A DNA stretch of 64,000 bases, taken from assembly GCA_963920665.1 (NCBI GenBank), contig OY987265.1, positions 11,785,001 to 11,849,000 of the forward strand, in the 5' to 3' direction. Shown here in pieces: positions 48,601 to 61,563 of the stretch. Position numbers and translations under genes: made by a program. Under the pieces are notes generated by a model. The model searched no databases. It was not told the origin of the DNA and worked only from the letters and a program-made list of their open reading frames with translations. Numbering within the stretch: position 1 is the stretch's first letter; every line of letters begins with the position of its first letter. The stretch comes from Straminergon stramineum. Taxonomy: Eukaryota; Streptophyta; Bryopsida; Hypnales; Calliergonaceae.

Positions 48601-51328
48601 TCAAGGAAATTAGCCAAATGTTCATTTTTGGAAGATTTTTTTGAATTTAACACTAAGGGTATAAAGAAATTAAGTAGCAACCGAGTAAAATTTAGCTAGT
48701 TTGGGGATTGTTGGTCATAACTAAAAGGAAAAAACAATATAGATTTATTTATCAAGTCAAACGTCCTAAAAAACACCAAAGTAGTGCAATATTTCCCATT
48801 TAAAGAAATTGACGTTAGAGAAAATTTTAGCCCTTTGGAGAGAAAATCAACCCAAACTTATCATAAAGAAACTTGCCAATTTGTGTCACTTAGCTTGTGT
48901 GCCCGATTGGATTGGCAATTTCAAATTTCAATTTTTTTTTATTTCATTGTGTTTATACATTAGCCGAAAGTGAAATAGCCTTCTACAAGGCCTAGATTTT
49001 CTCTAATGCTTTGTGTTCAAAAGAAAAACACAAATACAAACAATAGGTAGAAACACAAATCATCTCAATTACAAATTAGGGGTGTTTGGGTTCAAGGCCC
49101 CTCTTCTAAGAATATATGGAGAAGATTTGGTAAACATAACCTAAAATCAATCTCTATAAAGAGGCTTGTACTTTGAGACAAGATATAAGAGGCTCAAAAT
49201 TATCCACAATTAAAAAAATAGGTGATCAAAGCATGAAGTTGAAATCATGAACCTTCATTAATCCAATAACAATGTAACTATCTAAATTAAAAGTGTCAAA
49301 TAGATGACAAAGAATTTTTCTATTTAACACAAAAGTGATGTTCATCCTTGAAATTTTTGTATAAAAGAAAGATGTCTTGCACAATAGTTCAACCTCTAAT
49401 GAGTGTTTCTAGATTTTTAAGCAAATGATTTATACAATATCAAAATAGATAATTTCCACAATGATCCCCTTGTCATTCAAAGGTTTAGGTAAAATCACCC
49501 AATTCTGAGCATGTTTTCATTATTAAATCCTGAAAAAGCCAAAAAAAATGTAGATGCTTATTGCACTCTCTTTAAGGTTTGAACATTAAAAATAGGGCAC
49601 GGTTTTAGAAAACCTAACCATTCAACTTTGACCTTTTATAAATATTGCATATTATAATCAAATATTGTTTCTTGGACTATATTCAATTTTATTTTTAAAT
49701 CATCTTTATATTATTAAAAAACAAGAGCATTCTAGCACTCAATAATGCTTATCAAAGAAATTTTCTTGACTTAAAGTGATCTGATTTTAGTGGGTCTTAG
49801 ACTCCGTTGAATATGATGCACTTTGTAGTGAATGCTATCAATGATGCATGTATATGCATAGCAATTTGAAATCAGACAAGTGTGAGAAAGTGTTTTGAAT
49901 GTTACAATATTTACAAACATTTTATACCCTATGAGAATCACTTTTCTACTTAATTAATTCAAATTGGGATATTCCTAAAATTTTGAAAAAATCCAGGAAT
50001 TTTGTCCAAAATTATTATCTAAGAGTGTCTAATTTCTGAAAATCATGTAAGTGAATAGAGATGCTATAGACGAAGTAATGATCCCCAAAGACATGGGATT
50101 CACCAAAGAATAGAAACTAAGAGAGTTATGCAAACATGAGGGTTCTTGTAGAGTCTATGAAGAAGAATATCTATAGCTATTGCATAGTAAGGAGTTATGG
50201 AGCCCATGGAGAAGAGTGTCATAATTCCAAATGCCTATTGATTGAGGTTCCAAAAAATAATTCTTTCAACACTGGGATATTGAACATAGACCACATATAA
50301 CTTTAGTTAACTTTATCCTACATTTCAATTGTAATTGGTCAATCTACTATTCCGAGGACAAGTCCTCCAACATTGAATATAGATGTAGAACTATGGTTTG
50401 TCAATTTTAATGTGTAAGGATGAAGATGCTCTTAGGTGATTAAAACACAACTAGCGAGTTGTCTCGATGGTCAATGTTTAACAAGGTAAGTACAAATTAG
50501 ATCTTTTTATTTCTATTTTGTTTAATATTGTAATTGATGAGAAGATGGTTCAACCATGTTATCATTCAAAACAAATCAATAGTGTGTAGACAATTGATTA
50601 CCATTATCTCAATGTGTTTAAGCATGCTCAATCAAGGGTCTAAAATGAAAGACACCAAAACAATAGAAAAAGAAAAAATGATTATATCCTTGCTCTCCAA
50701 TGTTTTGTCATCACCTCGCAAAAATGGTCTCCATTGAGATTATACAGAATTTGTTGGAGATAGTTCTACATGGATGTAGATAGCAAGAGCTACTTGTAGT
50801 ACTTGAGTCTATTGGTAGATTAAATGACACAAATTCGTACCCAATAACCAATTTTCAATAACTTAATTCCACAAACGATCCTAGATTGAAGGAGAATCAC
50901 GACACCGTGTAAGGTAGGTACAATCACCCATTGTCATCCTATGTATAGAAACTACATGGTAGTACACAATGAAATTATAAAATGGTGACTATTCAATCCA
51001 ATTCCAATCCCTTTAACTCCAATTCCATATTGAAGAACTTGTCAAAATACAAATCCTTTATAGTTTTCACTATCTTAGGATGTAAGAGGGTGTAGTTGGG
51101 AGCAAATGTAGGGAATGCAATAGGACTAGGTGAGATTTTAGATCTATATACACTTCTTTAAAGTGACTGCTTGGAAGACAATTGTAGCAAAGGTCATATA
51201 GTTTGAATGTAAGCCACAAGTATGCTCCAACCACTTATATTGAGTCCAATGGACAAGATATTCCAAAATGTTGGTCATTGAAGAGAGGATCAAACTAAAG
51301 AAGTCTGAGTGTATACCTTGCAAGGTAG
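45652..51328. other. Long gene-free interval
   Basis: 46.0-47.6 kb has balanced composition with many GATCGATC and AGCTAGC-like palindromic stretches; it may be promoter-like or a decayed element, but no exon chain could be supported. 47.6-51.3 kb is AT-rich without bounded repeats. No RNA gene was recognised. Confidence 0.35.
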
Positions 51329-52034
51329 GGGTGATTGCAAGAAACACATGCTAATTATGTTGCATTTTACAATACACATGCCTTTTTTTTGGAGTACTTT
51401 AAAATTAGGAAAATTTATTTATTTAAAAAAATGTGGCCAATGTATACACCTATAAGATGAATGTAGCCATGAAAGGAAAATCATAGAAAAATTCTCTAAG
51501 TAGGAGAACTAGAAAAGTGCCAAATCTCAAGAAAATACATACTTTGATGTTTTAATTTGTAAAAAATTTAAATTGTAAATTTGTAAAAAATTTATGGAGA
51601 TGGTCATTTACCAAAAAAGGAACCAAAACAAATTTTTTCATGTTTCAAAATGCAAGTAGAAAGAGGCTCAGTTTGTTGACTTCTACATGACGTATAATTA
51701 ATTATTTGTAGAAATCCTTTGAGCAATAGCTAAAAGTATACTACAAGGCCATCCAATCCAAATTTCAATTCCAAATTTTTTTCTTTGGGTAATACTTTGT
51801 TCAACCCCCCCCCCCCCCCCAAATTGGCAAGTGTGATATATAATTGGGGGCTATTTTTGGATAGTAAAATATTTTTATTAAATTCCCAAAAATTAGACAA
51901 AATTTATAATAGACATGAGTACCTTGCCTATAAATTTTGAGTCATTTGGATCTAGAATGCAAAAGTTATGGCCAAAAATTAGATTAGCATGCAATGTGTG
52001 ACACAAAATAGTATAAGTGTTTCTTGCAATCACC
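51329..52034. mobile_element. GGGTGATTGCAAG element, type a, copy 2 (inverted)
   Basis: The ends GGGTGATTGCAAGAAACAC and GTGTTTCTTGCAATCACC bound an inverted copy of 38786-39506. A run of 16 C residues lies inside at 51805-51820, where the other copy has a short C run. Confidence 0.78.
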
Positions 52035-53273
52035 TACAGGTCCCTACCTAGGTGTGCTACTAATTCAAAACTACTATCATCACTCTACACACAATACATC
52101 TTCAAAATCAATATGTACCTATGTGGAAGAAACGATTGTAACTACTAAAAAAAATTTGACCCTTCATAACTTTTGCATACGGTATCCAAATGCCATGTTC
52201 TTTGGTGCGTTGGAACCTCTTTGAACTTGCTAACAAATAGAAATATGAAAATTAGACCAGTCCACTAATAGGAACTACTCACAACCAGCCAAAAGTGGCG
52301 GTTTTGGGGGGGTAAGTTAACCCACCTTAGAATGCCGTTTAGCTTTGGTGTTCGGAAGTGGAACTGGAAGCCGCCCATAAGTGCCGTCATGAGGAGCTGC
52401 TTTTTGTTGAAAAATCAATCAATTTGGGGAGCCGAAATTGGCCATAACTTGGGGAGGTTGCTTAACCAATAAAAGAATCACTGGAGTTGGGTGACGTGTC
52501 ATGAGACCCTTACTCCCGTGCAATTGCCTCCCATATTAATAACTGACAGTTGGGATTGAAGAATGTCCTACTGGGGTACATTCTAGAAAAATCCGACAGA
52601 GTTACAGGTCGACCTAAATCACAAGTGGAGGGGGGGAGAGGGAGTGACGTGGCAAAGGGCTCAAATCCGGGCTTTTTCTTTTCCTTTTGGAGGAAGTGCT
52701 GGAATGGTGATCTCTTAAAATTTGGTGAATCATTTGTATAATTTCTACATTCATCCATCTTTGGGTCACCTAAAACCTCACACTTATGAAATTTGTAATT
52801 GTAAAATTCATGCACTTTTTCATCCAAATTTGGCGACTTCATCTACATTTTAAATCGAAATGGAAAATTTATGGTGAAAAAAAGATTAATTTTATTTGGG
52901 TGAAAAGTAGAGATTTATCAAGAATTGGTGCAATTTGGCCACATAGTGTATTTTATGATTGGTTTAGGACTTTAGGTGAGCAAAATTTAGTGAATGATTT
53001 AATTTATTGTTGTTGTAGGATATTGTTGTTATTGGTTTGGTTTCTTGCAATAATTAGAACAATTATACTAATATTTTTTTAAAATTTGTGGTTCAATACT
53101 CTTATTTTTTTAATATATATTGAAATAAGATTTCCCTTTTCTAAATAATAAAGTATGACCAATGATCAAACCTTTGAGAAGATTGTATTCTAGGGAGATC
53201 AAGCGTAGAATAATTCTTTGTGAAAGAGAGCCCCGGAAGTGAAAAATATCAAGAAAATAATTTTTTTGACATT
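52035..53273. other. No gene seen
   Basis: Mixed composition around 52.3-52.7 kb, otherwise AT-rich. Overlapping ORFs on both strands near 52.5-52.8 kb show no motifs. Confidence 0.35.
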
Positions 53274-53851
53274 TTAACCCTTGAACGTCAAGATTCATCT
53301 CTAGAATTGACAATTTTAGAAGAAATCAATATCAAGTGCTATTTGGAAGCATGTTTTGAAATTGATATACAAACAAAAGTTGTAGATTTTGATTTGTAGA
53401 TTCCATCCATATGGTTAGATTTACCAATGCTATCACCAATCTTTTTTAATAAGTTTTGAAAGAGAAATTCCAATATTCCTTCAAATTTTGATTACAAGCA
53501 AAATATTATCATTTTTTAAGTAAAATTTGTTGGAATGGATTTGGAATGAGGTTCTCTTCACATGGTGATTTTTTGAAATTTTTGTGTTCTTTAAATCTAT
53601 AACCTCATTTTGGCAAATCTAGTTTTGAACTAAAGTCAATGCAATTTGACCACTTGACATACTTGCACATTTGTAATTGTAGAAAAATATGTATTCTAGT
53701 AACACCAAATCCAACCCTTAGATAGGACAAGAACCTTGTAACATATCTCCACAAATTAGAATAACTTTCATCCAAGTAGTTAGGAAGATGAAACTTGAGT
53801 TTCAATTTGTTCATTGTCCCCCAAATGGACATTGGAGTGCTTAGGGGTTAA
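53274..53851 (-). mobile_element. TTAA element, 577-bp subfamily, copy 4
   Basis: It runs from TTAACCCTTGAACGTC to GAGTGCTTAGGGGTTAA, aligns with 8710-9286 in the same orientation, and is non-coding. Confidence 0.78.
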
Positions 53852-54626
53852 CCTCTTAATCTTTCATGACCCAAGGGGGAGTACTTTCAAAATGGGCCAA
53901 AACTACCAAGAACTTGAGCAATTTTTTGGCTCATTTTTTTCTTAAGGTCAGATAGAATATAACCATAGGATTTTAAAGTTCAAATTGAGCATTAGCACCT
54001 CAAAAAAATTCAGATTATTTGACCACACAATTTAGTAGATATTTGAGTTTGAAGTTTTATTTGAGTCAATGGAAAAATAGGGTAGCACTCTTTGAAGGAG
54101 CATATTTTAGTGAGAGTATTTTGAAATGATGTCCACTTGTGCTTAGTGAAAAACAAGAGAGTTGAGAATGCTCATATAAAATTTCAAAACATTCTGAGCA
54201 TTTTTCAAGTCATGGTGGAGCTTGCAATGCATGGTGGTCATTGAAATGAGAGTCTGTAGTGATTTTAAGAAAACCAAAAATGGGACACTCGTCTTCTCCT
54301 TGAGCTCCTTGGGTCTGCCCTTTTAGAGTTGGATTCAAATTTTTTTGAGGTGGGCAATAATCACATTAGTTGGTTGGCTTTTTGATCTATGCCCAAATTG
54401 AACCCCAAAAAATGAGTTGTGAACTACATTATACCACTCAACTTAAAAGAATTCCACAAGGGGGAGTTTAACTTGGAATTTGATGAAACTACCACCATTG
54501 GATTTATAATGCAATCTTTTTCTATAATTAATTTTTATTTTAAAAAATATTCAAAATTTGAAAATGGGCAGCTTAATTTAAGAAGGTCAACAACCAAAAA
54601 ATGGTTAGTTGGGTCATTAGGGTTAA
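53848..54626. mobile_element. TTAA element sharing its end with the previous one
   Basis: It starts at the TTAA that closes the previous element (TTAACCTCTTAATC) and may end at GGGTCATTAGGGTTAA. The termini are only loosely inverted (CATGACCC versus GGGTCAT), so the extent is tentative. Confidence 0.45.
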
Positions 54627-55243
54627 GGACCAAATGTTCAAAACTTTGAAGAATGGATGAATTCAAATACATCTCATGCATACAAAAATATATTTTTTCA
54701 TCAATCAATTTTTTTCAGATTTTTATCTATTGGTCTTTAAAATTTGTAGAATATGAACTTTGAAGATTTTGCTTTGCAAATATTCTATAACTCAAAAAAA
54801 TTAATAGTAGTGTATTAGTAGGTCTAGCCTCAAAAAATAACTTCTTAAGTTCAAAAAATGACCCTTCAAAAATGACTTGAATAAAGAACTAAAATGAAAA
54901 TCTTCAAAATCTAATAGGATGAGAAGTTAACATTTTGAACTTATAGAAAAAATTCTTGTGAAATCACAAACTATATTCAATATAAAATAGATTCTAGAGT
55001 ATATTTCCAATTTTTAACTTCAAATTTTATTGAAAATATTAGTTTGTGTACTAGTTGATCTAAGCATCATATTTTTCAAGTTTTTTCTAAGAGCCACCAT
55101 TAAATTATAATACATCTTCTCAAATTTGGAAGTTTGGACTATTCCCTAGTCTTTAAGGGATTAATTTAAATAAAATAGAAAAATAACAAAATTAAAAATT
55201 AAATTTAGGTTTTGGTGACAATTCCAAGGAGATGGTTAGCAAT
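54627..55243. other. No gene seen
   Basis: AT-rich, non-coding. Confidence 0.35.
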
Positions 55244-55418
55244 CACTACAAGAGAAAGGGGTGTTTTAAGTATAGTCCTAGTAGTATAGTCTTTTAAGTA
55301 ATAGCCTATAAGGAGTCTTTTAAATAAAATTTTACTTAAAAGACTCTTTGTAGGCCATTACTTAAAAGACTATACTACTAGGACTACACTTAAAACACAA
55401 TCCCTTTTTCTTGTAGTG
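55244..55418. mobile_element. CACTA-type MITE copy B (uninterrupted)
   Basis: 175 bp with termini CACTACAAGAGAAAGGGGTG and CCCTTTTTCTTGTAGTG, flanked by the 3-bp duplication AAT (55241-55243 and 55419-55421). It is nearly fully palindromic. At 55389 it holds a single TTAA where copy A carries a 644-bp insertion. Confidence 0.9.
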
Positions 55419-57112
55419 AATGTAATGAAAGAATAAAAGATTATTTTTTCCCATATTTGAAAATACATTCTGAAGGAACTTCAATTTGTAGACTTCTATA
55501 CTATATAGAATTAAAACAAGTGAAGTTGGTCCCACCCTATTTCCTTGGATAAAATTGGAAAGAAGTATAAAAATGCAAACATCAAAAGTACTTGAAATGT
55601 AAAATCTACCCCCAAAGTTGTGATCATCTTCAATTCTTCAATACAACACATTCTTTGATGCATTGGAATCTTCTTTCATTCCCTAGTACTTACAAAATTC
55701 ACGATTCATGGGCTTTGTACAAAGGACAGGGACTATGACATTGATTCTAGTTTTAAAATCTAAGTTTCCAAATCCTATCTACAACTTCATGCATGTTGTA
55801 CAACATGGTTAGGGTCTGGATGGAGTTGGGATGTGGGGTTTGATTGACTTGTCAAAAATGAACCTACAATAGAGCCTCATGGTTACATTGTTCTTGTTCA
55901 TATAGTAACTACACCTACAATTGCACGAATAAGCTCTACAGCATGATCAATATGCTCTAGAAAATTAGAACAACTTTTGCACATTGGTGAAGGACTATAA
56001 ATCAAAATGCAAGGGGTTCCATAAATTTTGGGCACATTGTAAATTAGGTACAAATTTTCAAAGACGCAAGGTGTAGGGTGCTAGAAGTGTCATGTAGGTG
56101 ATGCCAAAATTCATTTGATGCACACCAAGAAATCACACTAGGAATATCGAAACATGTCATAGAAAAGAAGTTCAAACTACAAGAAAGTACATCCCAAATT
56201 GCCCACTTGTAAGGTTGCCATCTCCACAATACCATGAATAATAGAGTTGCATGCTACTCAAAATGACCCCGACAACTCTACCTCACACTAGTCCTTGTAA
56301 TGTGCACCATTTAGGGTGTCCTCCCTATTTTGTTTCCTTTCAAAAAATAGGGGTCAATTTTGAGTAGTAGTCCATTTTAGGTGTAGTTCCTTTATGGTGT
56401 CAAGAGCATTTTAATTCGTCCACCGGCATTTCAGATAATTTTGTCTGCAAGTACTAGTTCAACTTTTTGGGTACATGTCCTGAAATCTTGTCTGAAAGGA
56501 CTAGTCAGTTCTTGATGTGTACGCCATCACTCTCTTTGCAGAGTTACCAATGGCTTGCTTTGGTGCTTGTCTACATAACAACAACTCTAAGAAATTTTAA
56601 TTTTGTTAGCAGCATTCATCTGTAGCCACTGATAGCCGTTAGCATTTTGAAAAATTTACAACTTGTAGGGGACATACTATTTCATATTTGAAAAAGAAAT
56701 ATAAGTTTTTTCATTCATATCTAGTTGCAAAATGACAACAAATTAAACAAAGTGACGGGGAGTGAGGCTTGAAATCTGTGGTCATGGGCTTGTCCTTTTA
56801 GGGTTAAGAGGTCTGAAATTCATTAGAAAAAATTTAGCTACTTTGAAGCCTGTGAGTTTTCAAGAGTATTCGGACTGTGGAAACTTGGCATTAGCAGCAG
56901 GTTGACGTGGCCAAATGGTGGCCATGTCAGATCATAATAAAAAATTATTTTGAAATATTTTGAAATTAATTTTATTCATTTATCAATATTTATCAATAAA
57001 TAAAATTTGAATTTAAAAAGAATTTTGGCTTGCAGTGACTGGTTCGTAGCATGGGGAAGTAGCCTAAAACGGTCTTCTAGTGCAGCTGGATCTCTTCTAA
57101 TGATAGGATACA
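55419..57112. other. No gene seen
   Basis: AT-rich. Around 56750-56830 a segment (GTGAGGCTTGAAAT, then GGCTTGTCCTTTTAGGGTTAA) recurs near 57720-57780, so the duplication described at 57113 may extend to the left. Confidence 0.35.
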
Positions 57113-57672
57113 TGTACGCATTCAAAGAATTGGTGGTCATTGAGCAAAAATCTATTCAATTCTTATGAAAGTTTAGTACAAACATCATGCCAACAGAAAT
57201 TCTAAGGAATGAAAAGGCCGATTTTCATGCATTTTCGTCAGCATTGACATTGGGAGCAAAGGTGTTGCATTTTGCCACCAACAAGTGTGGGAAATTTTGG
57301 ATTAAGGTGAAAACATCCAAAACTGTTGTTGTAACCATTCTTGACAAGTACACTTCCATTGAAAGTGTCCCTCCAAAGTGCCATTAAATAGTTCCCTTAC
57401 TTAATTGCCATTGGTTGACTATTTATTTTCTAGATTTTGATTTTATAACCAAACTATATGACAATTTTAAAGGCCTACGGAGCTTCCACTTTGATATTTC
57501 ATGACAATTACAAGTCTTATCCAAAAATTCCATTTTTTTTAAATTCATGATTTTCTATCACTAATACTATAGAAATGTTTGTTTGTTTTTCTTGAAAAAG
57601 GGCCTCCAACTATGTTCAATCACTTGTTTTGACAATTTTGGGTGTTTTCACCTTATGTGTCTTTTAATTAAT
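57113..57672. repeat. Direct repeat of about 560 bp, unit 1
   Basis: Aligns with 57791-58353 in the same orientation (AAATCTATTCAATTCTTA, then GACATTGGGAGCAAAGG and TTTTGGGTGTTTTCACCTTA). A 66-codon ORF inside unit 1 is broken in unit 2, so it is not a conserved gene. Confidence 0.75.
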
Positions 57673-57790
57673 CAATTTTTTTTGCAGATTTTTATCTATT
57701 AGTAACAAATAAAACAAAGTGATGGGGAGTGAGGCTTGAAATCCACAATCCTGGGCTTGTCCTTCTAGGGTTAAGACATCTGAAATTACA

Positions 57791-58353
57791 GGACAAATGC
57801 ACACACTCACAAAATTGGTGGTCGTGGAGCAAAAATCTATTCAATTCTTAGGAAAGTTTAGTGTAAAGATCATGCCAATGGAAATCCTAAGGAATAAAAA
57901 GGCATTTTCACTTTGATTTTCTTTAGCATTGACATTGGGAGCAAAGGCATTGCATTTTGCTATCATCAAGTGTGGGAAATTTTGGATTGAAGGTGAAAAT
58001 AAAACCGTCATTGTACCTATTCTTGACAAATAGACTTCTATTGAAAGTGTCCCTCCTAAGTGCCATTAAATAGTTCCCTTATTTAATTGTGATTGGTTGA
58101 CTATTTAGATTTTTAGATTTAGATTTTATAACCAAGCTATATGACAGTTTTAATGGCCTAAGGAGCTTCCATTTTGATATTTCATGACAATTACAAGTCT
58201 TATCCAAAAATTCAATTTTTTTAAAATTCATGATTTTGAATCACTAAAACTATAGAAATGTTTTGTTTTTGTTTCTTGAAAAAAGGCCTCCAACTATGTT
58301 GAATCACTTGTTCTGACAATTTTGGGTGTTTTCACCTTATTTGACTTTTCATT
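57791..58353. repeat. Direct repeat of about 560 bp, unit 2
   Basis: Second copy of the unit at 57113, with scattered substitutions and small indels. Probably two tandem transposon remnants or a local duplication. Confidence 0.75.
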
Positions 58354-59086
58354 AGTGGCAAGTGTGAGGAGATATGAATTATGTGACCAAACTCACTACT
58401 TTTGGACCAACCAACTACATTTGTTCATTCTATCATAAATTGAAGGTATTGACACCCATAATCAACACTACCCAAAATGCGACACAAACATTTCAACCAA
58501 AAAGCGTCACTTGTTCTTGGATATTGATTACATAACATGTGCACAATTGACATACTAAAGTCTATAAGAGTCTATTGTTGGTTTTTGGTGCACCTAAAGA
58601 TTGTACTTTGAATATGTATAACTTATTCATGCGGTGTCCAAATAACGCATGTTAAAGTACATTGAAATCTTCATTTAGTAACCAATAAGACCTAATAAAA
58701 ATAATTTATGTTTTGTAATAGTAACTATGCTCAGTTGAAATTAGTGTCAATAATAGGTGTATAGGTCTCTCAAGCCGCAGCAGTTGTTTTATGGGGTTGT
58801 GGCCTTGAAAATTGTCCTCATGGCCTGTAACTTAACCTGCCCAGTTTCAAGTTTGTATTTTGCAGCATTGATCAGACTCTTGATCTTCTAAAAACTAGTG
58901 TGCTTGGGCACCTATGTCATTCACTCTTAAAAAAAATGAGTATTATATCCATGAGAGTGCACTAAAAATTGGTCCTGCATAGCCACAACTAAGTTTAACC
59001 AAGCATAAATTTCTTAGCAAGAAAATTTCCTAACAAAAAAATAATATGAATTGTTGAAAATTGAAGATGATTAATAAAAAAATGTG
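58354..59086. other. No gene seen
   Basis: AT-rich, non-coding. Confidence 0.35.
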
Positions 59087-59310
59087 CATTGCAAGAAAAA
59101 GGGTTGTTTTACGTGAGTTTTTAAATATAGTCCTAGATATAATTCAGATTATGAAAAATGACCTTTTAGGTCATTTTCAATAAAATTTTACTAGAAACAC
59201 ATGTATTTCTAATAAACATTTATTGAAGACCTTCATGAAGATCATTATTGATAATCTTATATGTAGGACTATACTTAAAAACTCACTTAACACCCCTTTC
59301 TCTTCTAGTG
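59087..59310. mobile_element. CACTA-type MITE copy C (diverged)
   Basis: The ends CATTGCAAGAAAAAGGG and CCCCTTTCTCTTCTAGTG are degenerate forms of the termini of copies A and B. A 3-bp duplication GTG flanks it (59084-59086 and 59311-59313). The palindromic interior includes TATAGTCCTA and TAGGACTATA. Confidence 0.75.
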
Positions 59311-61563
59311 GTGATACAAAATTATTGCTAAAATTTCAAACAGAAGAGAAATTTGCCATCAGGTCATTTGAGCAAGCCTTGCTCAAATAAGATGTTGTTA
59401 CTGATTGATAGTCTTGAGGAGACAACATGTGATATCCTTCAATAAGTTACTCAAACTAGTGTGCCCTATGCCATTGCCACAACCAAAATAAAAGCAAAAG
59501 TCTATTTAAAAGTCTAATTTTTCTAATTCATAAATTTTTTGAAATTCAATATCTTTCTTTCAAACCATGTGTCCCATTGTCACAAAACAAAGCCCATACA
59601 CCCCTCCTCATAGAGAGCTTTACTATAGTATCAAGAAGACAATCAGGGGACGCCCAGTCTAAGAGAACTCACTGTAACAAACACACAAAACAAAACAAAC
59701 AACCTCATTTAAGGTATAGATTTGTCGATACGTCAATACCTAAACTTTGTACTTCAGTTCTTCAAGAACTAAGACAGGATACTAAAACTTCATGAGGTCT
59801 CCTCCACTAATCATTACTGTCTGCTAATTGCAATTCATCTTCTTCTTTTTTTTTTTCATTACACTTGGTTGGTCTTCAATTAGCAAGTTGGGTGTAAGCA
59901 TCAGTTGGCTAAGAGTCTATGGCCACAGCTTTCATTAGTGGGCTACAATCTTCTGAGTTTGAAATTAATTGCGTAAGAAATTCAGACATGATGATAAAAT
60001 TAGGATCTCAGCAGATTTGACTCTTGTTCTATCATGTTTCACAATGATCACTTCTATGGAAGAAAAATGCTTCAAGGGATGTCTATTTGATAGTCTCCTT
60101 GCTCCATTCACATCCATACACAAATGAAGCAAACAAATTTGTGTCCCATGATACATAAACTTTGAAGAGAAAAAACCCCAAAATCTACCCAAATTGCATA
60201 CATACCTAAATTTTAATTCACCTGTGCCACCATTTTCATGCTGGAACTCGTTGGGCATGTTTATTTTTCTAGTCCAACATTAAATACACTGTTTTCGCAA
60301 GTGCTTCCTAAATTAAAGAATCGAGGTAAATTGCCCATTCAAAAGCAACAACAGGATGTTGTTCATTGGGATCTGAAGCCTGGAAATTACTATTCATGTG
60401 CGCCGTTGTGAGATATCATATGTGGTTCAATAATTTTGTGTGAAGTTTCAATTGATTTTAGTTGATCCACTGTCATACAAGTCGGCCTTGAAATCTGCTT
60501 CTGAAGTTCTGAGTATGCTGCACCAGACTCAAGCAGAGCAGAGCAACAAATCTGGGAATTCTGAAAATGTAGCCATGTTTGTTGTTTTCACAAAGAAAGG
60601 TTTTACCTATGGCTTCATATTAATCTTGCATTTGAGGTTCTTACAAGGGAGTTGCACTGGAAAGATATAATATAATGCCAACTGAAGTCTAATGAGATTG
60701 AATTCTGAGCTATATATGGCATGTTTTTGTTTGCATTGGGCTCAGATGTTTTGCACATCCGAGTCTTTTATTTTGGAAGGTGATTTTTTCAGTTTCGGTT
60801 ATCTGAAAGGATGGCGACAACAATTTGGTTCAGGATACTGATTTTGGCAATTTTGGCATAACGTTTTGTTATTTGGGAGCTACGATAGAGTTTCTGGTGA
60901 TTTGCAAATAAATTTTTAACAAAATTTGTATGACATTTGACCTCATAAATGTATTTTCTTTCAATTTTTATAGATAGACTTGTAGCCAAACCAACCTTGA
61001 TGCAGCTATTGGCACCTTCCATTTCAAATCAGACAAAAAATGTAGTCAGATTCCTTTTCAAAAAGTGATTCAACTCCTCAAGAACGTTATAGAAGTGTTA
61101 TGATCAGGAATCCAATTTTAAAATTGTACACAATACACAGTGTTACATTACCAAAACGAAGCCAATTCTATAAGAACATGGTTCCATTTTCGGACACTAT
61201 GACTTCCCACTGACCCGGCCTACAATACTTGAAAAAATCTCATGTAGATTTGGATCCAACTGTCGCTGATACAATTGTGCTGCAAAACTGGGGCACCTCG
61301 CACCCCAAAAATCAAAGTTAACTCTAGGGTTCTTCCCAAGCGCATAAATTCCATGCAATCTCTTCATTTCTGTCACTGATCGAACCTTCACATAGAGTTT
61401 CTACTAAACAAAAAATAGTACATAATACCATCGGACCAGAGACGAACAACTCGGCCTTCTCATCTCTAAGAGCATCGGTGAGAGTTCGATCAAAACTAGT
61501 ATACTGATGACCTGAAAGTGGATATGGTATCAACTGAACACTCATAGTTGTTCACATTACAAA
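59311..61563. other. No gene called; scattered coding-like stretches
   Basis: Composition is less AT-rich from about 59.8 kb. Two stretches could be orphan exons: plus 60460-60580 (VDPLSYKSALKSASEVLSML) and minus 61391-61197 (RLHGIYALGKNPRVNFDFWG). Neither matches a family I know and no splice chain links them, so I leave them uncalled. Confidence 0.3.

Noticed and set aside
51805..51820. Run of 16 C residues
   Set aside because: A simple homopolymer expansion inside a transposon; its length is prone to sequencing error.
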